From CAWJMD01 sp963843835 (GTDB lineage Bacteria; Actinomycetota; Actinomycetes; Actinomycetales; CAWJMD01), in assembly GCA_963843835.1 (NCBI GenBank), contig CAWJMD010000002.1:259167-323166 (forward strand): a DNA stretch of 64,000 bases, in the 5' to 3' direction. Position 1 is the stretch's first letter. Every line of letters begins with the position of its first letter. This document shows positions 7,808 through 16,411 of the stretch, one piece after another. The position numbers and the translations under genes are program-made. Under the pieces are notes generated by a model. That model worked only from the letters and a program-made list of their open reading frames with translations, searched no databases and had not been told where the DNA came from.

Positions 7808-9469
7808 GTGAGCGAGACCCAGTGGAGCCGGACCTCGGAGAGCACGTCCAGGACGCGCAGGCGGCCGGACGGCGAGGGGTCGACGACAGCACGTCGCCCG
7901 CTGCCGCCGTCACGGCTCCTGGCCCGGCACGGAGCACGCGTTCTCGACCCCCTCACCGCCGTACGACTGCCCGGCCGGGACGCCCCTCTGGCCACCGCCT
8001 ACCGCGCGGACCGCATCGTCGTCGGCGCCGGACCGTTGAACGAGAAGGCCACCCGGCTGGTGCACGAGGCCGCGGCTGCGGCCGGCCTGGTGGCGTCGGA
8101 AGAGGACCGCGGTGGTGCCCTGGCGCGGCTGCTCGACGACCCGGGCCACAAGCGCACCCCCCGCGTCCTCACGCTGGCGCCCGATCCCACGCCCGACGAC
8201 GCCACCCGACCGTTCTCCCCGCCGGACGCGTGGACGGTGCTGCAGCACGCACGTGCCCTCGCCGGCGGTGAGCGTGTGCTCGAGCAGGCCATGGGCCTGG
8301 ACCACGTGCTGATGGGCACAGACCCTGACGTGGGAGGCACCCCGTTCACCGAGGGTCACGGGGTGGAGGGCGAACCCTTCACGGAGGGGCATGGGGTCAG
8401 CGACTATGGTCGTGCGGGATCCGGTGGGAGGCAGCCGGTCTCGTGGATCGGGGCCGATCCTCCGCGGACCGACGACGCGGCCCTCTCGGTTCGGCGGCCG
8501 GTCGTTGCCGTCCTCGACACCGGTTGCGGGCGCCACCCCTGGCTCGACGCCGTCGTCCGCACCGACGTCCGGCTGGACGGTGTGCCGGCGGGGCTCACCG
8601 ACCCGGCGACGGACCCAGAGACCTCCGGCGACCTCACCGGTCCGCTCGACGCGGCCCTCGACAGCCACAGCGGCCACGGAACGTTCATCTGCGGTCTGCT
8701 GCACCAGCTCTGTCCGGACGCCGACCTGCTGGCCGTCCGGGTGATGGCGTCGGACGGGGTCGTGCTCGAGGGTGACCTGCTGCACGCGCTGGCGGTCGTC
8801 CAGGCAGGGGTCGCCCGGTGGCACGACTCCGGCGGGAGCGACGGCTTCGCCGTGGACGTCGTCGTCCTCTCGCTCGGCTACTACCACGAGGAGCCGGACG
8901 ACGCGTCGCTGGACACCCCGCTGCTGGCGGCGCTCACGGCGCTGGGTGAGCTCGGCGTCGCCGTCGTGGCGGCCGCAGGGAACGGGGCGACGGCCGAGCC
9001 GATGTACCCGGCCGCCTTCACGCCGCACGCGGGCGGACCGGTCGCGACGACGACGCCGGGCTGCGTCCCGGTCACGAGCGTCGCCGCCACCAACCCGGAC
9101 GGCACGGTGGCCCTGTTCAGCAACGCGGGCGCGTGGATCAGCTGCTGGCACCCCGGTGCGGCACTGGTCAGCACGATGCCTCCGTCCTTCCGGGGCGGGC
9201 GGCAGCCGTCGGTCGCCTTCGACGCACCCGACGGCACACGCCGCGCCAGCCTCGACCCGGACGACTTCGGCTCAGGCTTCGGCGTGTGGAGCGGGACCAG
9301 CTTCGCCGGCCCCGTGATGGCCGGGCGGCTGGCCCGACGCGTCGCCGCGGGCGGGCCTGCCGGCCCGACAGCGCGGGCTGCCGGTGGCGCCGCCGAGACC
9401 GCCGACACGATGGCGGCGCTGGTGGCCGAGCTCGTCGCCGAGTTCTCGCGGCCCGGGCGGACGGGGTGA
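7808..9469 (+). CDS. Subtilisin-like (S8) serine protease, cytoplasmic
   Basis: A 553-residue protein with the full S8 triad: Asp237 in AVLDTGCG, His290 in HSGHGTF and Ser498 in WSGTSFAGP. The first 230 residues are not a signal peptide, so the enzyme should act inside the cell. Just before the catalytic domain are two copies of PFTEGHGV (residues 179-186 and 190-197), possibly a linker or cleavage site. GTG 7808 is preferred over TTG 7805 because GAGGAG then has 7-nt spacing. Its stop overlaps the sigma-factor start (GTGA). Similar sets of subtilisin, sigma factor and CHAT protease occur in actinobacterial loci thought to act as regulated proteolytic switches. The substrate is unknown. Confidence 0.88.
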   Translation: MSETQWSRTSESTSRTRRRPDGEGSTTARRPLPPSRLLARHGARVLDPLTAVRLPGRDAPLATAYRADRIVVGAGPLNEKATRLVHEAAAAAGLVASEEDRGGALARLLDDPGHKRTPRVLTLAPDPTPDDATRPFSPPDAWTVLQHARALAGGERVLEQAMGLDHVLMGTDPDVGGTPFTEGHGVEGEPFTEGHGVSDYGRAGSGGRQPVSWIGADPPRTDDAALSVRRPVVAVLDTGCGRHPWLDAVVRTDVRLDGVPAGLTDPATDPETSGDLTGPLDAALDSHSGHGTFICGLLHQLCPDADLLAVRVMASDGVVLEGDLLHALAVVQAGVARWHDSGGSDGFAVDVVVLSLGYYHEEPDDASLDTPLLAALTALGELGVAVVAAAGNGATAEPMYPAAFTPHAGGPVATTTPGCVPVTSVAATNPDGTVALFSNAGAWISCWHPGAALVSTMPPSFRGGRQPSVAFDAPDGTRRASLDPDDFGSGFGVWSGTSFAGPVMAGRLARRVAAGGPAGPTARAAGGAAETADTMAALVAELVAEFSRPGRTG

Positions 9470-10155
9470 GTGACGTGCCCACGACTCCCAGAGCCGGCCA
9501 CGCGGCTGTGCCACGACAGGCGGCGGGCCGCGAGGGCGGCCTCTCAGGGTCCGACTCCGAGAGGGCCTCGGACGCGGGCGGTCCCAGGTCCCCGACCGCA
9601 GACGCCGCGCGTCTCGCGTTCGCGGACTGGCGGGCCGGCGACGAGGCGGGACTGGAGCGTCTGATCCGGCTGCTCACCCCGCTGCTCTGGCAGCTCGCCC
9701 GCGCCTACCGCCTCGACGAGGCCTCCGCCGAGGATGCGGTCCAGATGACCTGGCTCGCGCTGGTCCGCCACCGCGACCAGGTGCGTGACCCGCAGGCGGT
9801 GCTGCGCTGGCTGAGCGTCACCGTGCGTCGCGAGGCGGCGCGGGCCGCTCGCACGTCGGGCAAGGCCCCTCCGGTGCAGGACGAGGTCATCGACGCGGCG
9901 CTCGACCCGGCACCGGGCGTCGAGGCCGAAGTGATGGAGCGACAGACCCGGGACGTGCTGTGGCGCCATGTCCGCGAGCTGTCGGAGCGGTGCCAGCGTC
10001 TGCTGCGCGTGCTCGCGTTCAGCGACCGCCCCGACTACCAGTCGCTCTCGTCCGAGCTCGGGATGCCGGTCGGCAGCATCGGGCCGACGCGCGGACGGTG
10101 CCTGGACAAGCTGCGGGCCGCCTGCGCCGCCGACCCTGCCTGGGGGACACCGTGA
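9466..10155 (+). CDS. ECF-type RNA polymerase sigma factor
   Basis: A 229-residue protein with sigma region 2 (ARAYRLDEASAEDAVQMTWL) and region 4 (PDYQSLSSELGMPVGSIGPT, then RGRCLDKLR) joined by a short linker. The N-terminal 45 residues are a Gly/Ser/Arg-rich extension. GTG 9466 is chosen because it overlaps the protease stop (GTGA); GTG 9475 is possible. No zinc-containing anti-sigma factor follows. The adjacent proteases may therefore control it, or the small downstream protein may act as its partner. It may transcribe its own operon or the divergent lanthionine operon; this is not tested. Confidence 0.85.
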   Translation: MSDVPTTPRAGHAAVPRQAAGREGGLSGSDSERASDAGGPRSPTADAARLAFADWRAGDEAGLERLIRLLTPLLWQLARAYRLDEASAEDAVQMTWLALVRHRDQVRDPQAVLRWLSVTVRREAARAARTSGKAPPVQDEVIDAALDPAPGVEAEVMERQTRDVLWRHVRELSERCQRLLRVLAFSDRPDYQSLSSELGMPVGSIGPTRGRCLDKLRAACAADPAWGTP

Positions 10156-10634
10156 ACGGCGCGCCTCAGCCCCTGGGGGACGACGACCTCGTGCTGGCGC
10201 TGCGGGAGGTGTGGGAACGACACGATCCCGTGCCGGCTGACCTGGCCGAGCGCATCGTCTTCGCTGTGGCCCTCGAGGGGCTGGAGGCGGAGGTCGCCGT
10301 CCTCGCCGAGGAGCTGCTCGAGCCGCTCGGGGCCCGCTCCGCCGAGCCGGCCCGCACGCTCACCTTCACGAGCGAGCACGCGAGCGTGATGGTCACGCTG
10401 ACACCCCAGGAGGGTGGTCGGTTCCGGATGGACGGCTGGGTCGCACCGGCCGCGCGCGGGACGGTCGAGCTCCGGCGCTCCGAGGGCGATGAGACGACCC
10501 ACTTCACCGAGGTGGACGCGCAGGGGCGCTTCGCCATCGACGACGTGCACGCCGGTCTGGTCCAGCTGGTCTTCGTGCCGACACCCGGCGGCCCGTTGCA
10601 GCGCCCGGTGGCAGCGCCGCCCGTCCGCCTCTGA
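10152..10634 (+). CDS. Small protein of unknown function linked to the sigma factor
   Basis: A 160-residue protein with no family I can name. Residues 1-65 are acidic and helical (DDLVLALREVWERHDPVPAD). Residues 70-150 look beta-rich, with a pattern (GTVELRR, GRFAIDDVHAGLVQLVF) like carboxypeptidase-regulatory or Ig-like domains. Such two-part proteins are common directly after ECF sigma genes in CHAT/subtilisin loci. The GTG start overlaps the sigma stop by 4 bp. An anti-sigma or substrate-sensing role would fit its position but is inference. Confidence 0.6.
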   Translation: MNGAPQPLGDDDLVLALREVWERHDPVPADLAERIVFAVALEGLEAEVAVLAEELLEPLGARSAEPARTLTFTSEHASVMVTLTPQEGGRFRMDGWVAPAARGTVELRRSEGDETTHFTEVDAQGRFAIDDVHAGLVQLVFVPTPGGPLQRPVAAPPVRL

Positions 10635-10708
10635 GTCGTCCGTTTCCGCCTGGTACGTAGGGCTTTCCGGCTCTGCCGCTGTGACCCGTGTTACGGCAGA
10701 GTAGGGCC

Positions 10709-13252
10709 GTGTCCGCTGACGCGGCCTCCCTGTGGCAACGAGCGGTGACCGCGAGCGCACGGGGACGGCCGGTGACCGCTGTACGGCTGCTCGAGCGAGC
10801 GCTCAGCGCCGAGGAGTGGCCGGACCCCGACCTGCGCGGACGCGTGCTGATCAGCCTGGCCAACGCCCGCAGCGAGGTCGACGGGGTCGTCGCGGGGCTC
10901 GGCGTCCTCGACCAGGTGGCCGACCCCGACGACCCCGAATGGGCGCACCGCGGTCTGTGGCACGGGCAGCGCGGGCTCCTGCTCCTCCGCGCGGGCCGAC
11001 TCGACGAGGCCGACGAGCACCTGGGCAGGGCGGCCCAGCTGTTGGGGCCGGATGAGCCCGCCGAGCTGGTCCGCGTGCTGATGAACCGGGGCGTCCTGGC
11101 CATCCGGCGGGGGCAGCTGGACAGGGCCGAGGCCGACTTCCGACGCTCGCTGACCGTCGCCCAGGAGGCGGGGCAGACCGTCCAGGCGGCCAAGGCGACG
11201 GGCAACCTGGCCTACCTCGCCTATGTCAACGGCGACGTCCCCCGGGCCCTCCGGCTCATCGACGAGGCCGCGGTCGTGCTGTCGGCACAGTCACGCACGC
11301 TGGGCGCGGTGGCGGCGGTCGACCGGTCGCACTCGCTGGTCGCCGCCGGCCTGCTGCGGGAGGCGTCGGAGACGCTGCACGACGCAGCACAGCTGCTGGG
11401 TCGTGCGGGGCTGCGTCAGGACCAGGCGGAGGCCGAGCTGGCGGCCGGGGAGGTCGCGCGGCTCCAGGGTGACCCGTCGGGGGCCCGGCGCCTGACCCAG
11501 CGGGCGATGACGCGGTTCGAGGAGCGCGGCGCCACCGGGTGGTCGCTGCTCGCGCAGCTCGAGCTGGCGCGCCTCGACGTCGCCGGGCCTCCGGCTGCGG
11601 CGACGGCGGCAGCGATGACGGCTGCCCAGCTGCGTCCCCGCCTCGACGCCCTCGGCCTGACCGAGGAGGCCCAGGTGGCCCACCTCCTGCAGATCAGCGG
11701 GCTGCTCGCGGGGGGCGACGTCGAGTCGGCGCTGGTCGTTGCCGGGCGGGACGCGTGGACGGTGACGCGCTCCCGCTCCGGCGCGCGCATCGCCACCCGC
11801 ATGCTCGCCCACGAGACACGAGCAGCCCTCGTTCAGGCGAGTGCGGGATCCGCTGAGGCACAACGTGTTCGGGAACGTGGACTGCGAGACCTCGCGACGT
11901 GGCAGTCACGTCTGGGCAGTCTGGACCTGCTCACCTCGGCAACGTCCATCGGGGCGCGCCTGGCCCGCGACGGCCTGGCCGAGGCACTGAAGGAGGGGCG
12001 GGTGCCCGGGGTCTACGCGTGGTCGGAGCGCGTGCGGGCGACCAGCGCTCGCATCGTGCCCGTGCGCCCTCCGGCCGACCCCGAGGCGTCGGCGCTGCTG
12101 GCCCGCCTTCGCCAGGTGCGGGCGGCCGAACGGGAGCAGCGTCTCGGCGGCCAGGCGATCGACCCCCACCTGGCGCACGAGAGCAGGCGTCTCGAACAGG
12201 AAGTGCGTCAACGGAAGTGGCGGCAGGTGGGCCGCGAGCAGATCATCGAGCCGGTCGGCCTCGACGCGGTACGCGCACAGCTAGGAAGCGACGGCACCCT
12301 GGTGTCCCTGATGGCCGTCGGCGACCGCGTGCACGCGCTCACGCTGACAGGCAAGCGCGCGCACGTTCGACCCGTCGGCACGGTCGCCGCGATGCGAGAG
12401 GCGGTCTTCCGCGTTCGGGCCGACCTCGACGTGCTGGCCGGCCAGGTACTGCCGTCGGCATTGCGCGCGGCCGTGAACGGGTCGCTACGGGCCGGGCTGG
12501 AGGCGCTGGCACCCCTGGCGGCGACCGAGGTCCGCGGCGACGACCTGGGTGGTCCGGTCGTGGTGGTGCCGGCCGGGCTCACGGCGCAGGTGCCGTGGAC
12601 GCTGCTGCCCTCGCTGCGCGGACGGCCCGTGTGCGTCGTGCCGTCCGCGACCTGGTGGGTGAACGCCAGGACCCGGTCCGATGACTCGGACGGCACCGAG
12701 CGGGAGGTCTTCGTCGCCGGCCCGGACGTCACCCGCGCGGTCAGCGAGGTGACGACGTGCGCGCAGGGCGCGCGGGAGGGGAGGGTGGTCGTGCTGACCG
12801 GAGCATCGGCCACCGCCGAGGCGACGCTCGCCGCCATGGACGGGGCCGCGGTGCTCCACGTCGCGGCGCACGGTCGCCACGAGCCCGACAACCCCCTGTT
12901 CTCCTCGCTCGGGCTTGCGGACGGGTGGCTGTTCGGTCACGACCTCGACGCCGTCGGCACCCTGCCTCGACAGGTCGTCCTCTCGGCGTGCGAGACCGGC
13001 GTCGCCAGCATGCGCCCCGGCGACGAGGCGCTCGGGATGACCGCGGCGTTCCTGCACGGTGGGTGCCTCACCGTCGTCGGCTCGGTGGCCCGGGTCGGGG
13101 ACGCCGCGGCCGAGTGCGTGGCCGTCGAGCACCACCGCGGGCTGAGGGCGGGCCGGCCACCCGCGTCCGCCCTGGCCGACGCGCTGGAGGCCCTCGCCCG
13201 GGCTGACGGCGACGACGTCGCCCCCACGGTCTGCTTCGGGCTGGGCTGGTAA
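10709..13252 (+). CDS. TPR-CHAT protein, caspase-like cysteine protease
   Basis: An 847-residue protein. Residues from about 20 to 330 are repeated helical pairs of TPR type (for example RVLMNRGVLAIRRGQLDRAE). A coiled segment follows, then a C-terminal CHAT domain with His721 in HVAAHGRH and Cys761 in VLSACETG, the caspase-type dyad. CHAT proteases fused to TPRs sense a partner through the TPRs and cleave target proteins; known examples are Craspase and gasdermin-activating proteases. GTG 10709 is chosen because CAGAGT stands 6 nt before it, the spacing of leaderless promoters here; GTG 10688 is the longer option. It is the fourth gene of the subtilisin/sigma set, 74 bp after the third. Confidence 0.88.
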   Translation: MSADAASLWQRAVTASARGRPVTAVRLLERALSAEEWPDPDLRGRVLISLANARSEVDGVVAGLGVLDQVADPDDPEWAHRGLWHGQRGLLLLRAGRLDEADEHLGRAAQLLGPDEPAELVRVLMNRGVLAIRRGQLDRAEADFRRSLTVAQEAGQTVQAAKATGNLAYLAYVNGDVPRALRLIDEAAVVLSAQSRTLGAVAAVDRSHSLVAAGLLREASETLHDAAQLLGRAGLRQDQAEAELAAGEVARLQGDPSGARRLTQRAMTRFEERGATGWSLLAQLELARLDVAGPPAAATAAAMTAAQLRPRLDALGLTEEAQVAHLLQISGLLAGGDVESALVVAGRDAWTVTRSRSGARIATRMLAHETRAALVQASAGSAEAQRVRERGLRDLATWQSRLGSLDLLTSATSIGARLARDGLAEALKEGRVPGVYAWSERVRATSARIVPVRPPADPEASALLARLRQVRAAEREQRLGGQAIDPHLAHESRRLEQEVRQRKWRQVGREQIIEPVGLDAVRAQLGSDGTLVSLMAVGDRVHALTLTGKRAHVRPVGTVAAMREAVFRVRADLDVLAGQVLPSALRAAVNGSLRAGLEALAPLAATEVRGDDLGGPVVVVPAGLTAQVPWTLLPSLRGRPVCVVPSATWWVNARTRSDDSDGTEREVFVAGPDVTRAVSEVTTCAQGAREGRVVVLTGASATAEATLAAMDGAAVLHVAAHGRHEPDNPLFSSLGLADGWLFGHDLDAVGTLPRQVVLSACETGVASMRPGDEALGMTAAFLHGGCLTVVGSVARVGDAAAECVAVEHHRGLRAGRPPASALADALEALARADGDDVAPTVCFGLGW

Positions 13253-13265
13253 GGACGTCGGCGAC

Positions 13266-13582
13266 GAGCCCGGAGGGACGGGGCAGACGCAGCGCCCGGC
13301 TGCCCCACATCGACGATGAGGAGCCTCGCCCTCGCCTCCTGCGGCGAGTCGACCCGATCCCGGACGAGCGACACGGCGGACCGCATCCGGGTGACCCCAC
13401 GTCGTCCACCGGGCGGGAGGATCAGCGCCGCCGCGGAGCACCCGTGCTCGAGCGAGTGGGGCTGCCCGGCCGGTACGGCACCCCGCGGAAGGGGCGGCGG
13501 AACCCGTGGCTGCGCAGGTCGTCACGCGTCAGCCCCGACGTCGAAGGCCTCGGCGACGGTGAAGGGCGCTGAGTCAGCGCCG
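13266..13582 (-). pseudogene. Remnant of a DUF559-type (Vsr-like endonuclease) gene
   Basis: The 530-bp gap after the CHAT gene has no intact gene, but fragments of one family appear in order in shifting leftward frames: APFTVAEAFDVGAD near 13582, LTRDDLRSHGFRRPFRGV near 13530, AAALILPPGG near 13430, and RVDSPQEARARLLIV near 13330. In intact DUF559 proteins these are the N-terminal helix-turn-helix, the FRRPFRGVY stretch, the ALILPP strand and the DSPxETRLRLLL motif, in that order. The catalytic C-terminus is gone. At least two frameshifts and a C-terminal deletion are needed to explain it. The remaining 200 bp up to the E2 gene hold nothing I can identify. Confidence 0.6.
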
Positions 13583-13785
13583 AGGGGAGCACGAGTCGCG
13601 GCGGCATCCCCTCACGGTGGCGCCGGGATCACTCGGCCCGCGCGTCCGCCGTCGAGCTGTGGACGACTCCCGCCCAGCACGCCGCCAGTGGACGACGCTC
13701 CAGCGGCGACCGGGACGGGGAGGTGGGGCAGGCGCCGCAGCGCACTGCCCCCCTTCCCCGATCTCCGACGGCTGGACCCCGGACG

Positions 13786-15375
13786 TCAGCCCCAGACGAG
13801 CGCCTGCTCGGGCCGCTCCAGCATGGCGGCGACGTCCGCCAGGGCGCGCGAGCCCAGGTCGCCGTCGACCAGGCGGTGGTCGAACGACAGTGAGAGCTGC
13901 ATGACCTGGCGCACCGCCAGCTCGCCGTCGACGACCCACGGCATCGGTCGCACCTGGCCCATGCACAGGATCGCCGCCTCGCCGGGGTTCAGGATCGGCG
14001 TGCCCCCGTCGACCCCGAACACCCCCACGTTCGTGATGGAGATCGTGCCCCCGGACATGTCGGCCGGCGGGGTCCGTCCCTCACGGGCGGTGTCGGTCAG
14101 GGACTTCAGCTCGGTCGCGAGACCTGCGAGGTCCAGCCGGTCCGCGTCCTTGATGTTCGGGACGACCAGACCGCGCGGGGTGGCGGCGGCGATGCCGAGG
14201 TTCACGTACCGCTTGGTGGCGATCTCCTGCGCGGCGTCGTCCCAGGTGGCGTTGATGCCCGGGTTGCGGCGGACCGCGATGAGCAGCGCCTTGGCGACGA
14301 TCGTGAGCGGGGAGATCCGCAGGCCCTCGAGCTCCCGTGAGGTCTTGAGACGTGCGACGAGCTCCATCGTGCGGGTCACGTCGACGGTCACCCACTCGGT
14401 GACGTGCGGGGCTGTGAACGCCGAGCGGACCATCGCCTCGGCGGTCATCTTGCGGACGCCCTTGATCGGCGTGCGCACCTCCCGCTCGGTGTCGGCCGCC
14501 GCAGGCTGCGCCGCCTGCTCCTGCTGGGGCTCCGCCTGGGCGCCACCCTCGGCGAGCGCCATCACGTCCTCGCGCGTGACCGTGCCGTTCGGGCCGGACG
14601 CGGCAGCCTGCGAGAGGTCGACGCCCAGGTCGCGGGCGAGCTTGCGCACCGGCGGCTTCGCCAGGACGCGGGACCCGTTCGACGGCGCTGGCGAGGGCTC
14701 GATCCGGCCGACGGACGGCAGTGACGCGCCCGGCACGGGCGACGCCGGCACCGGCGTGACCCGGTTCGGTGCGCGCGGCGGGGACACCGGTGTGGCGACC
14801 GGCCGGTCGGTGCTGAACGCCGTCTGCAGAGCGGCCTGGGTGGCCTCGTCGCTGCGGCCCGAGGCGGGACCACCGCGACGCGGTCGGCGCTTCGCCTCGG
14901 TGGTGCGCGGGCCGTAGCCGACGAGGACGGACGTGCGACCGCCCGGGGCGGCGCCACCGATCAGACCGGGCTCCACGAAGCCCTCGTCCGGCGGCGACGG
15001 CACCATCTCCTCGCCGGGACCGCCCACCTCCGGGCGCTCGTCCGCGGACTCCTGCGCGGGGACGTCCCCGGCGAGCGTGCCGGACGCACCCGCTCCGGTG
15101 TCGCCCGCGTCACCGGAGGGCTCGCCGTCCGGGTCGACGTCGATCGAGATGATCGGGGTGCCGACGTCGGCGGTCACACCCTCCTCGACGTGGATCGCGA
15201 CGACGAGACCCGCGAACGGACAGGGAAGCTCGACGAGCGACTTGGCGGTCTCGATGTCGACGATCGGCTGGTTCACCGTGACGGTGTCACCGACCGCGAC
15301 CTTCCACGAGACGATCTCGGCCTCGGTCAGACCCTCGGCGGGGTCGGGCAGGAGGAACTGCTTGATCTGCGGCAT
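13786..15375 (-). CDS. Dihydrolipoamide acyltransferase (E2) of a 2-oxoacid dehydrogenase complex
   Basis: A 529-residue E2. An N-terminal lipoyl domain carries lipoate on Lys45 (DIETAKSLVELP). A long Pro/Ala/Gly linker follows, then a peripheral-subunit-binding domain (VRKLARDLGVDLSQ, near 245), a second linker and the acyltransferase core ending in SFDHRLVDGD with catalytic His500. It transfers the acyl group from E1 to CoA. It starts 19 bp after the E1-beta stop with an AAGGAGA ribosome binding site. The E1-alpha/E1-beta split points to the branched-chain 2-oxoacid (BkdABC) or acetoin/pyruvate type. Substrate choice cannot be fixed by eye. No E3 gene is present here. Confidence 0.92.
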   Translation of the reverse strand: MPQIKQFLLPDPAEGLTEAEIVSWKVAVGDTVTVNQPIVDIETAKSLVELPCPFAGLVVAIHVEEGVTADVGTPIISIDVDPDGEPSGDAGDTGAGASGTLAGDVPAQESADERPEVGGPGEEMVPSPPDEGFVEPGLIGGAAPGGRTSVLVGYGPRTTEAKRRPRRGGPASGRSDEATQAALQTAFSTDRPVATPVSPPRAPNRVTPVPASPVPGASLPSVGRIEPSPAPSNGSRVLAKPPVRKLARDLGVDLSQAAASGPNGTVTREDVMALAEGGAQAEPQQEQAAQPAAADTEREVRTPIKGVRKMTAEAMVRSAFTAPHVTEWVTVDVTRTMELVARLKTSRELEGLRISPLTIVAKALLIAVRRNPGINATWDDAAQEIATKRYVNLGIAAATPRGLVVPNIKDADRLDLAGLATELKSLTDTAREGRTPPADMSGGTISITNVGVFGVDGGTPILNPGEAAILCMGQVRPMPWVVDGELAVRQVMQLSLSFDHRLVDGDLGSRALADVAAMLERPEQALVWG

Positions 15376-15394
15376 GTCTGGTCTCCTTCCCGGC

Positions 15395-16411
15395 TCAGAA
15401 CGCGAGCGAGCGGTCGACGGCGTCGAGCACCCGGTCGAGGTCCGGCAGGTACTCCTCTTCCAGTCGGCTGGCCGGGTACGGCATGTGGAACCCGCCCACC
15501 CGCAGCACCGGCGCCTCCATCGCGTAGAAGCAGCGCTCGGTGATCCGGGCGGCCATCTCGGATCCCATGCCGAGGAACACCGGCGCCTCGTGGACGGTGA
15601 CGAGCCGGCCGGTCTTGAGCACCGAGGCCTCGAGGGTGTCCATGTCGAGGGGCGACAGGCTGCGCAGGTCGATGACCTCGATCGAGATGCCGTCCTCGGC
15701 AGCGGCCTTCGCCGCGGCGAGCGAGGTGGTGACCATAGGTCCGTAGGCGGCGACCGTGACGTGCTCGCCCTCGCGGACGACGCGTGCCTGGTGCAGCGGC
15801 ATCGGCGTCGCCGCCGTGTCGATGTCGCCCTTCTCCCAGTAGCGGCGCTTCGGCTCGAAGAAGAGCACCGGGTCGTCGGACGCGATCGCCTGCTGGATCA
15901 TCCAGTAGGCGTCGTGCGGGTTGGAGCACGAGACGACGCGCAGGCCCGCCGTGTGGGCGAAGTAGGCCTCGGGGCTCTCGGAGTGGTGCTCGACCGCGCC
16001 GATGCCTCCGCCGAAGGGGACGCGCACGACGACCGGCATCTTCACCTGGCCGCTGGAGCGGTTACCCATCTTGGCCAGCTGGGTGACGATCTGGTCGTAG
16101 GCCGGGTAGATGAAGCCGTCGAACTGGATCTCGCACACCGGCCGGTACCCGCGCAGGGCCAGGCCGATCGCGGTGCCGAGGATGCCGGACTCCGCGAGCG
16201 GGGTGTCGATCACCCGGTCCTCGCCGAAGTCCTTCTGCAGGCCGTCGGTCACGCGGAAGACGCCGCCGAGCTTGCCGACGTCCTCACCCATGATGAGGAC
16301 CTTCGGCTCGGCCTCCATCGCCGCGCGCAGGCCCATCGTGATGCCCTTGGCGATGCTGCTGGGGACGATGGCCGACGGGGCCTCGGGGTTGCTGCTGAGG
16401 TCGGTGCTCAT
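15395..16411 (-). CDS. 2-oxoacid dehydrogenase E1 component, beta subunit
   Basis: A 338-residue transketolase-like subunit. It shows the expected MGEDVGKLGGVFRVTDGL motif, the FDGFIYPAYDQI segment and the C-terminal region with a conserved GGFHMPYP. With the alpha subunit it forms the thiamine-diphosphate heterotetramer that decarboxylates branched-chain 2-oxoacids or pyruvate. ATG 16411 overlaps the alpha stop (ATGA) and has a GGAGG ribosome binding site; longer in-frame versions would run into E1-alpha. Confidence 0.93.
   Translation of the reverse strand: MSTDLSSNPEAPSAIVPSSIAKGITMGLRAAMEAEPKVLIMGEDVGKLGGVFRVTDGLQKDFGEDRVIDTPLAESGILGTAIGLALRGYRPVCEIQFDGFIYPAYDQIVTQLAKMGNRSSGQVKMPVVVRVPFGGGIGAVEHHSESPEAYFAHTAGLRVVSCSNPHDAYWMIQQAIASDDPVLFFEPKRRYWEKGDIDTAATPMPLHQARVVREGEHVTVAAYGPMVTTSLAAAKAAAEDGISIEVIDLRSLSPLDMDTLEASVLKTGRLVTVHEAPVFLGMGSEMAARITERCFYAMEAPVLRVGGFHMPYPASRLEEEYLPDLDRVLDAVDRSLAF

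Noticed and set aside
4538..7811. Very long rightward open frames (646 and 808 residues) across the lanthionine operon
   Set aside because: The composition is typical of shadow frames, and the leftward genes there have complete catalytic motifs, ribosome binding sites and stop-start overlaps.
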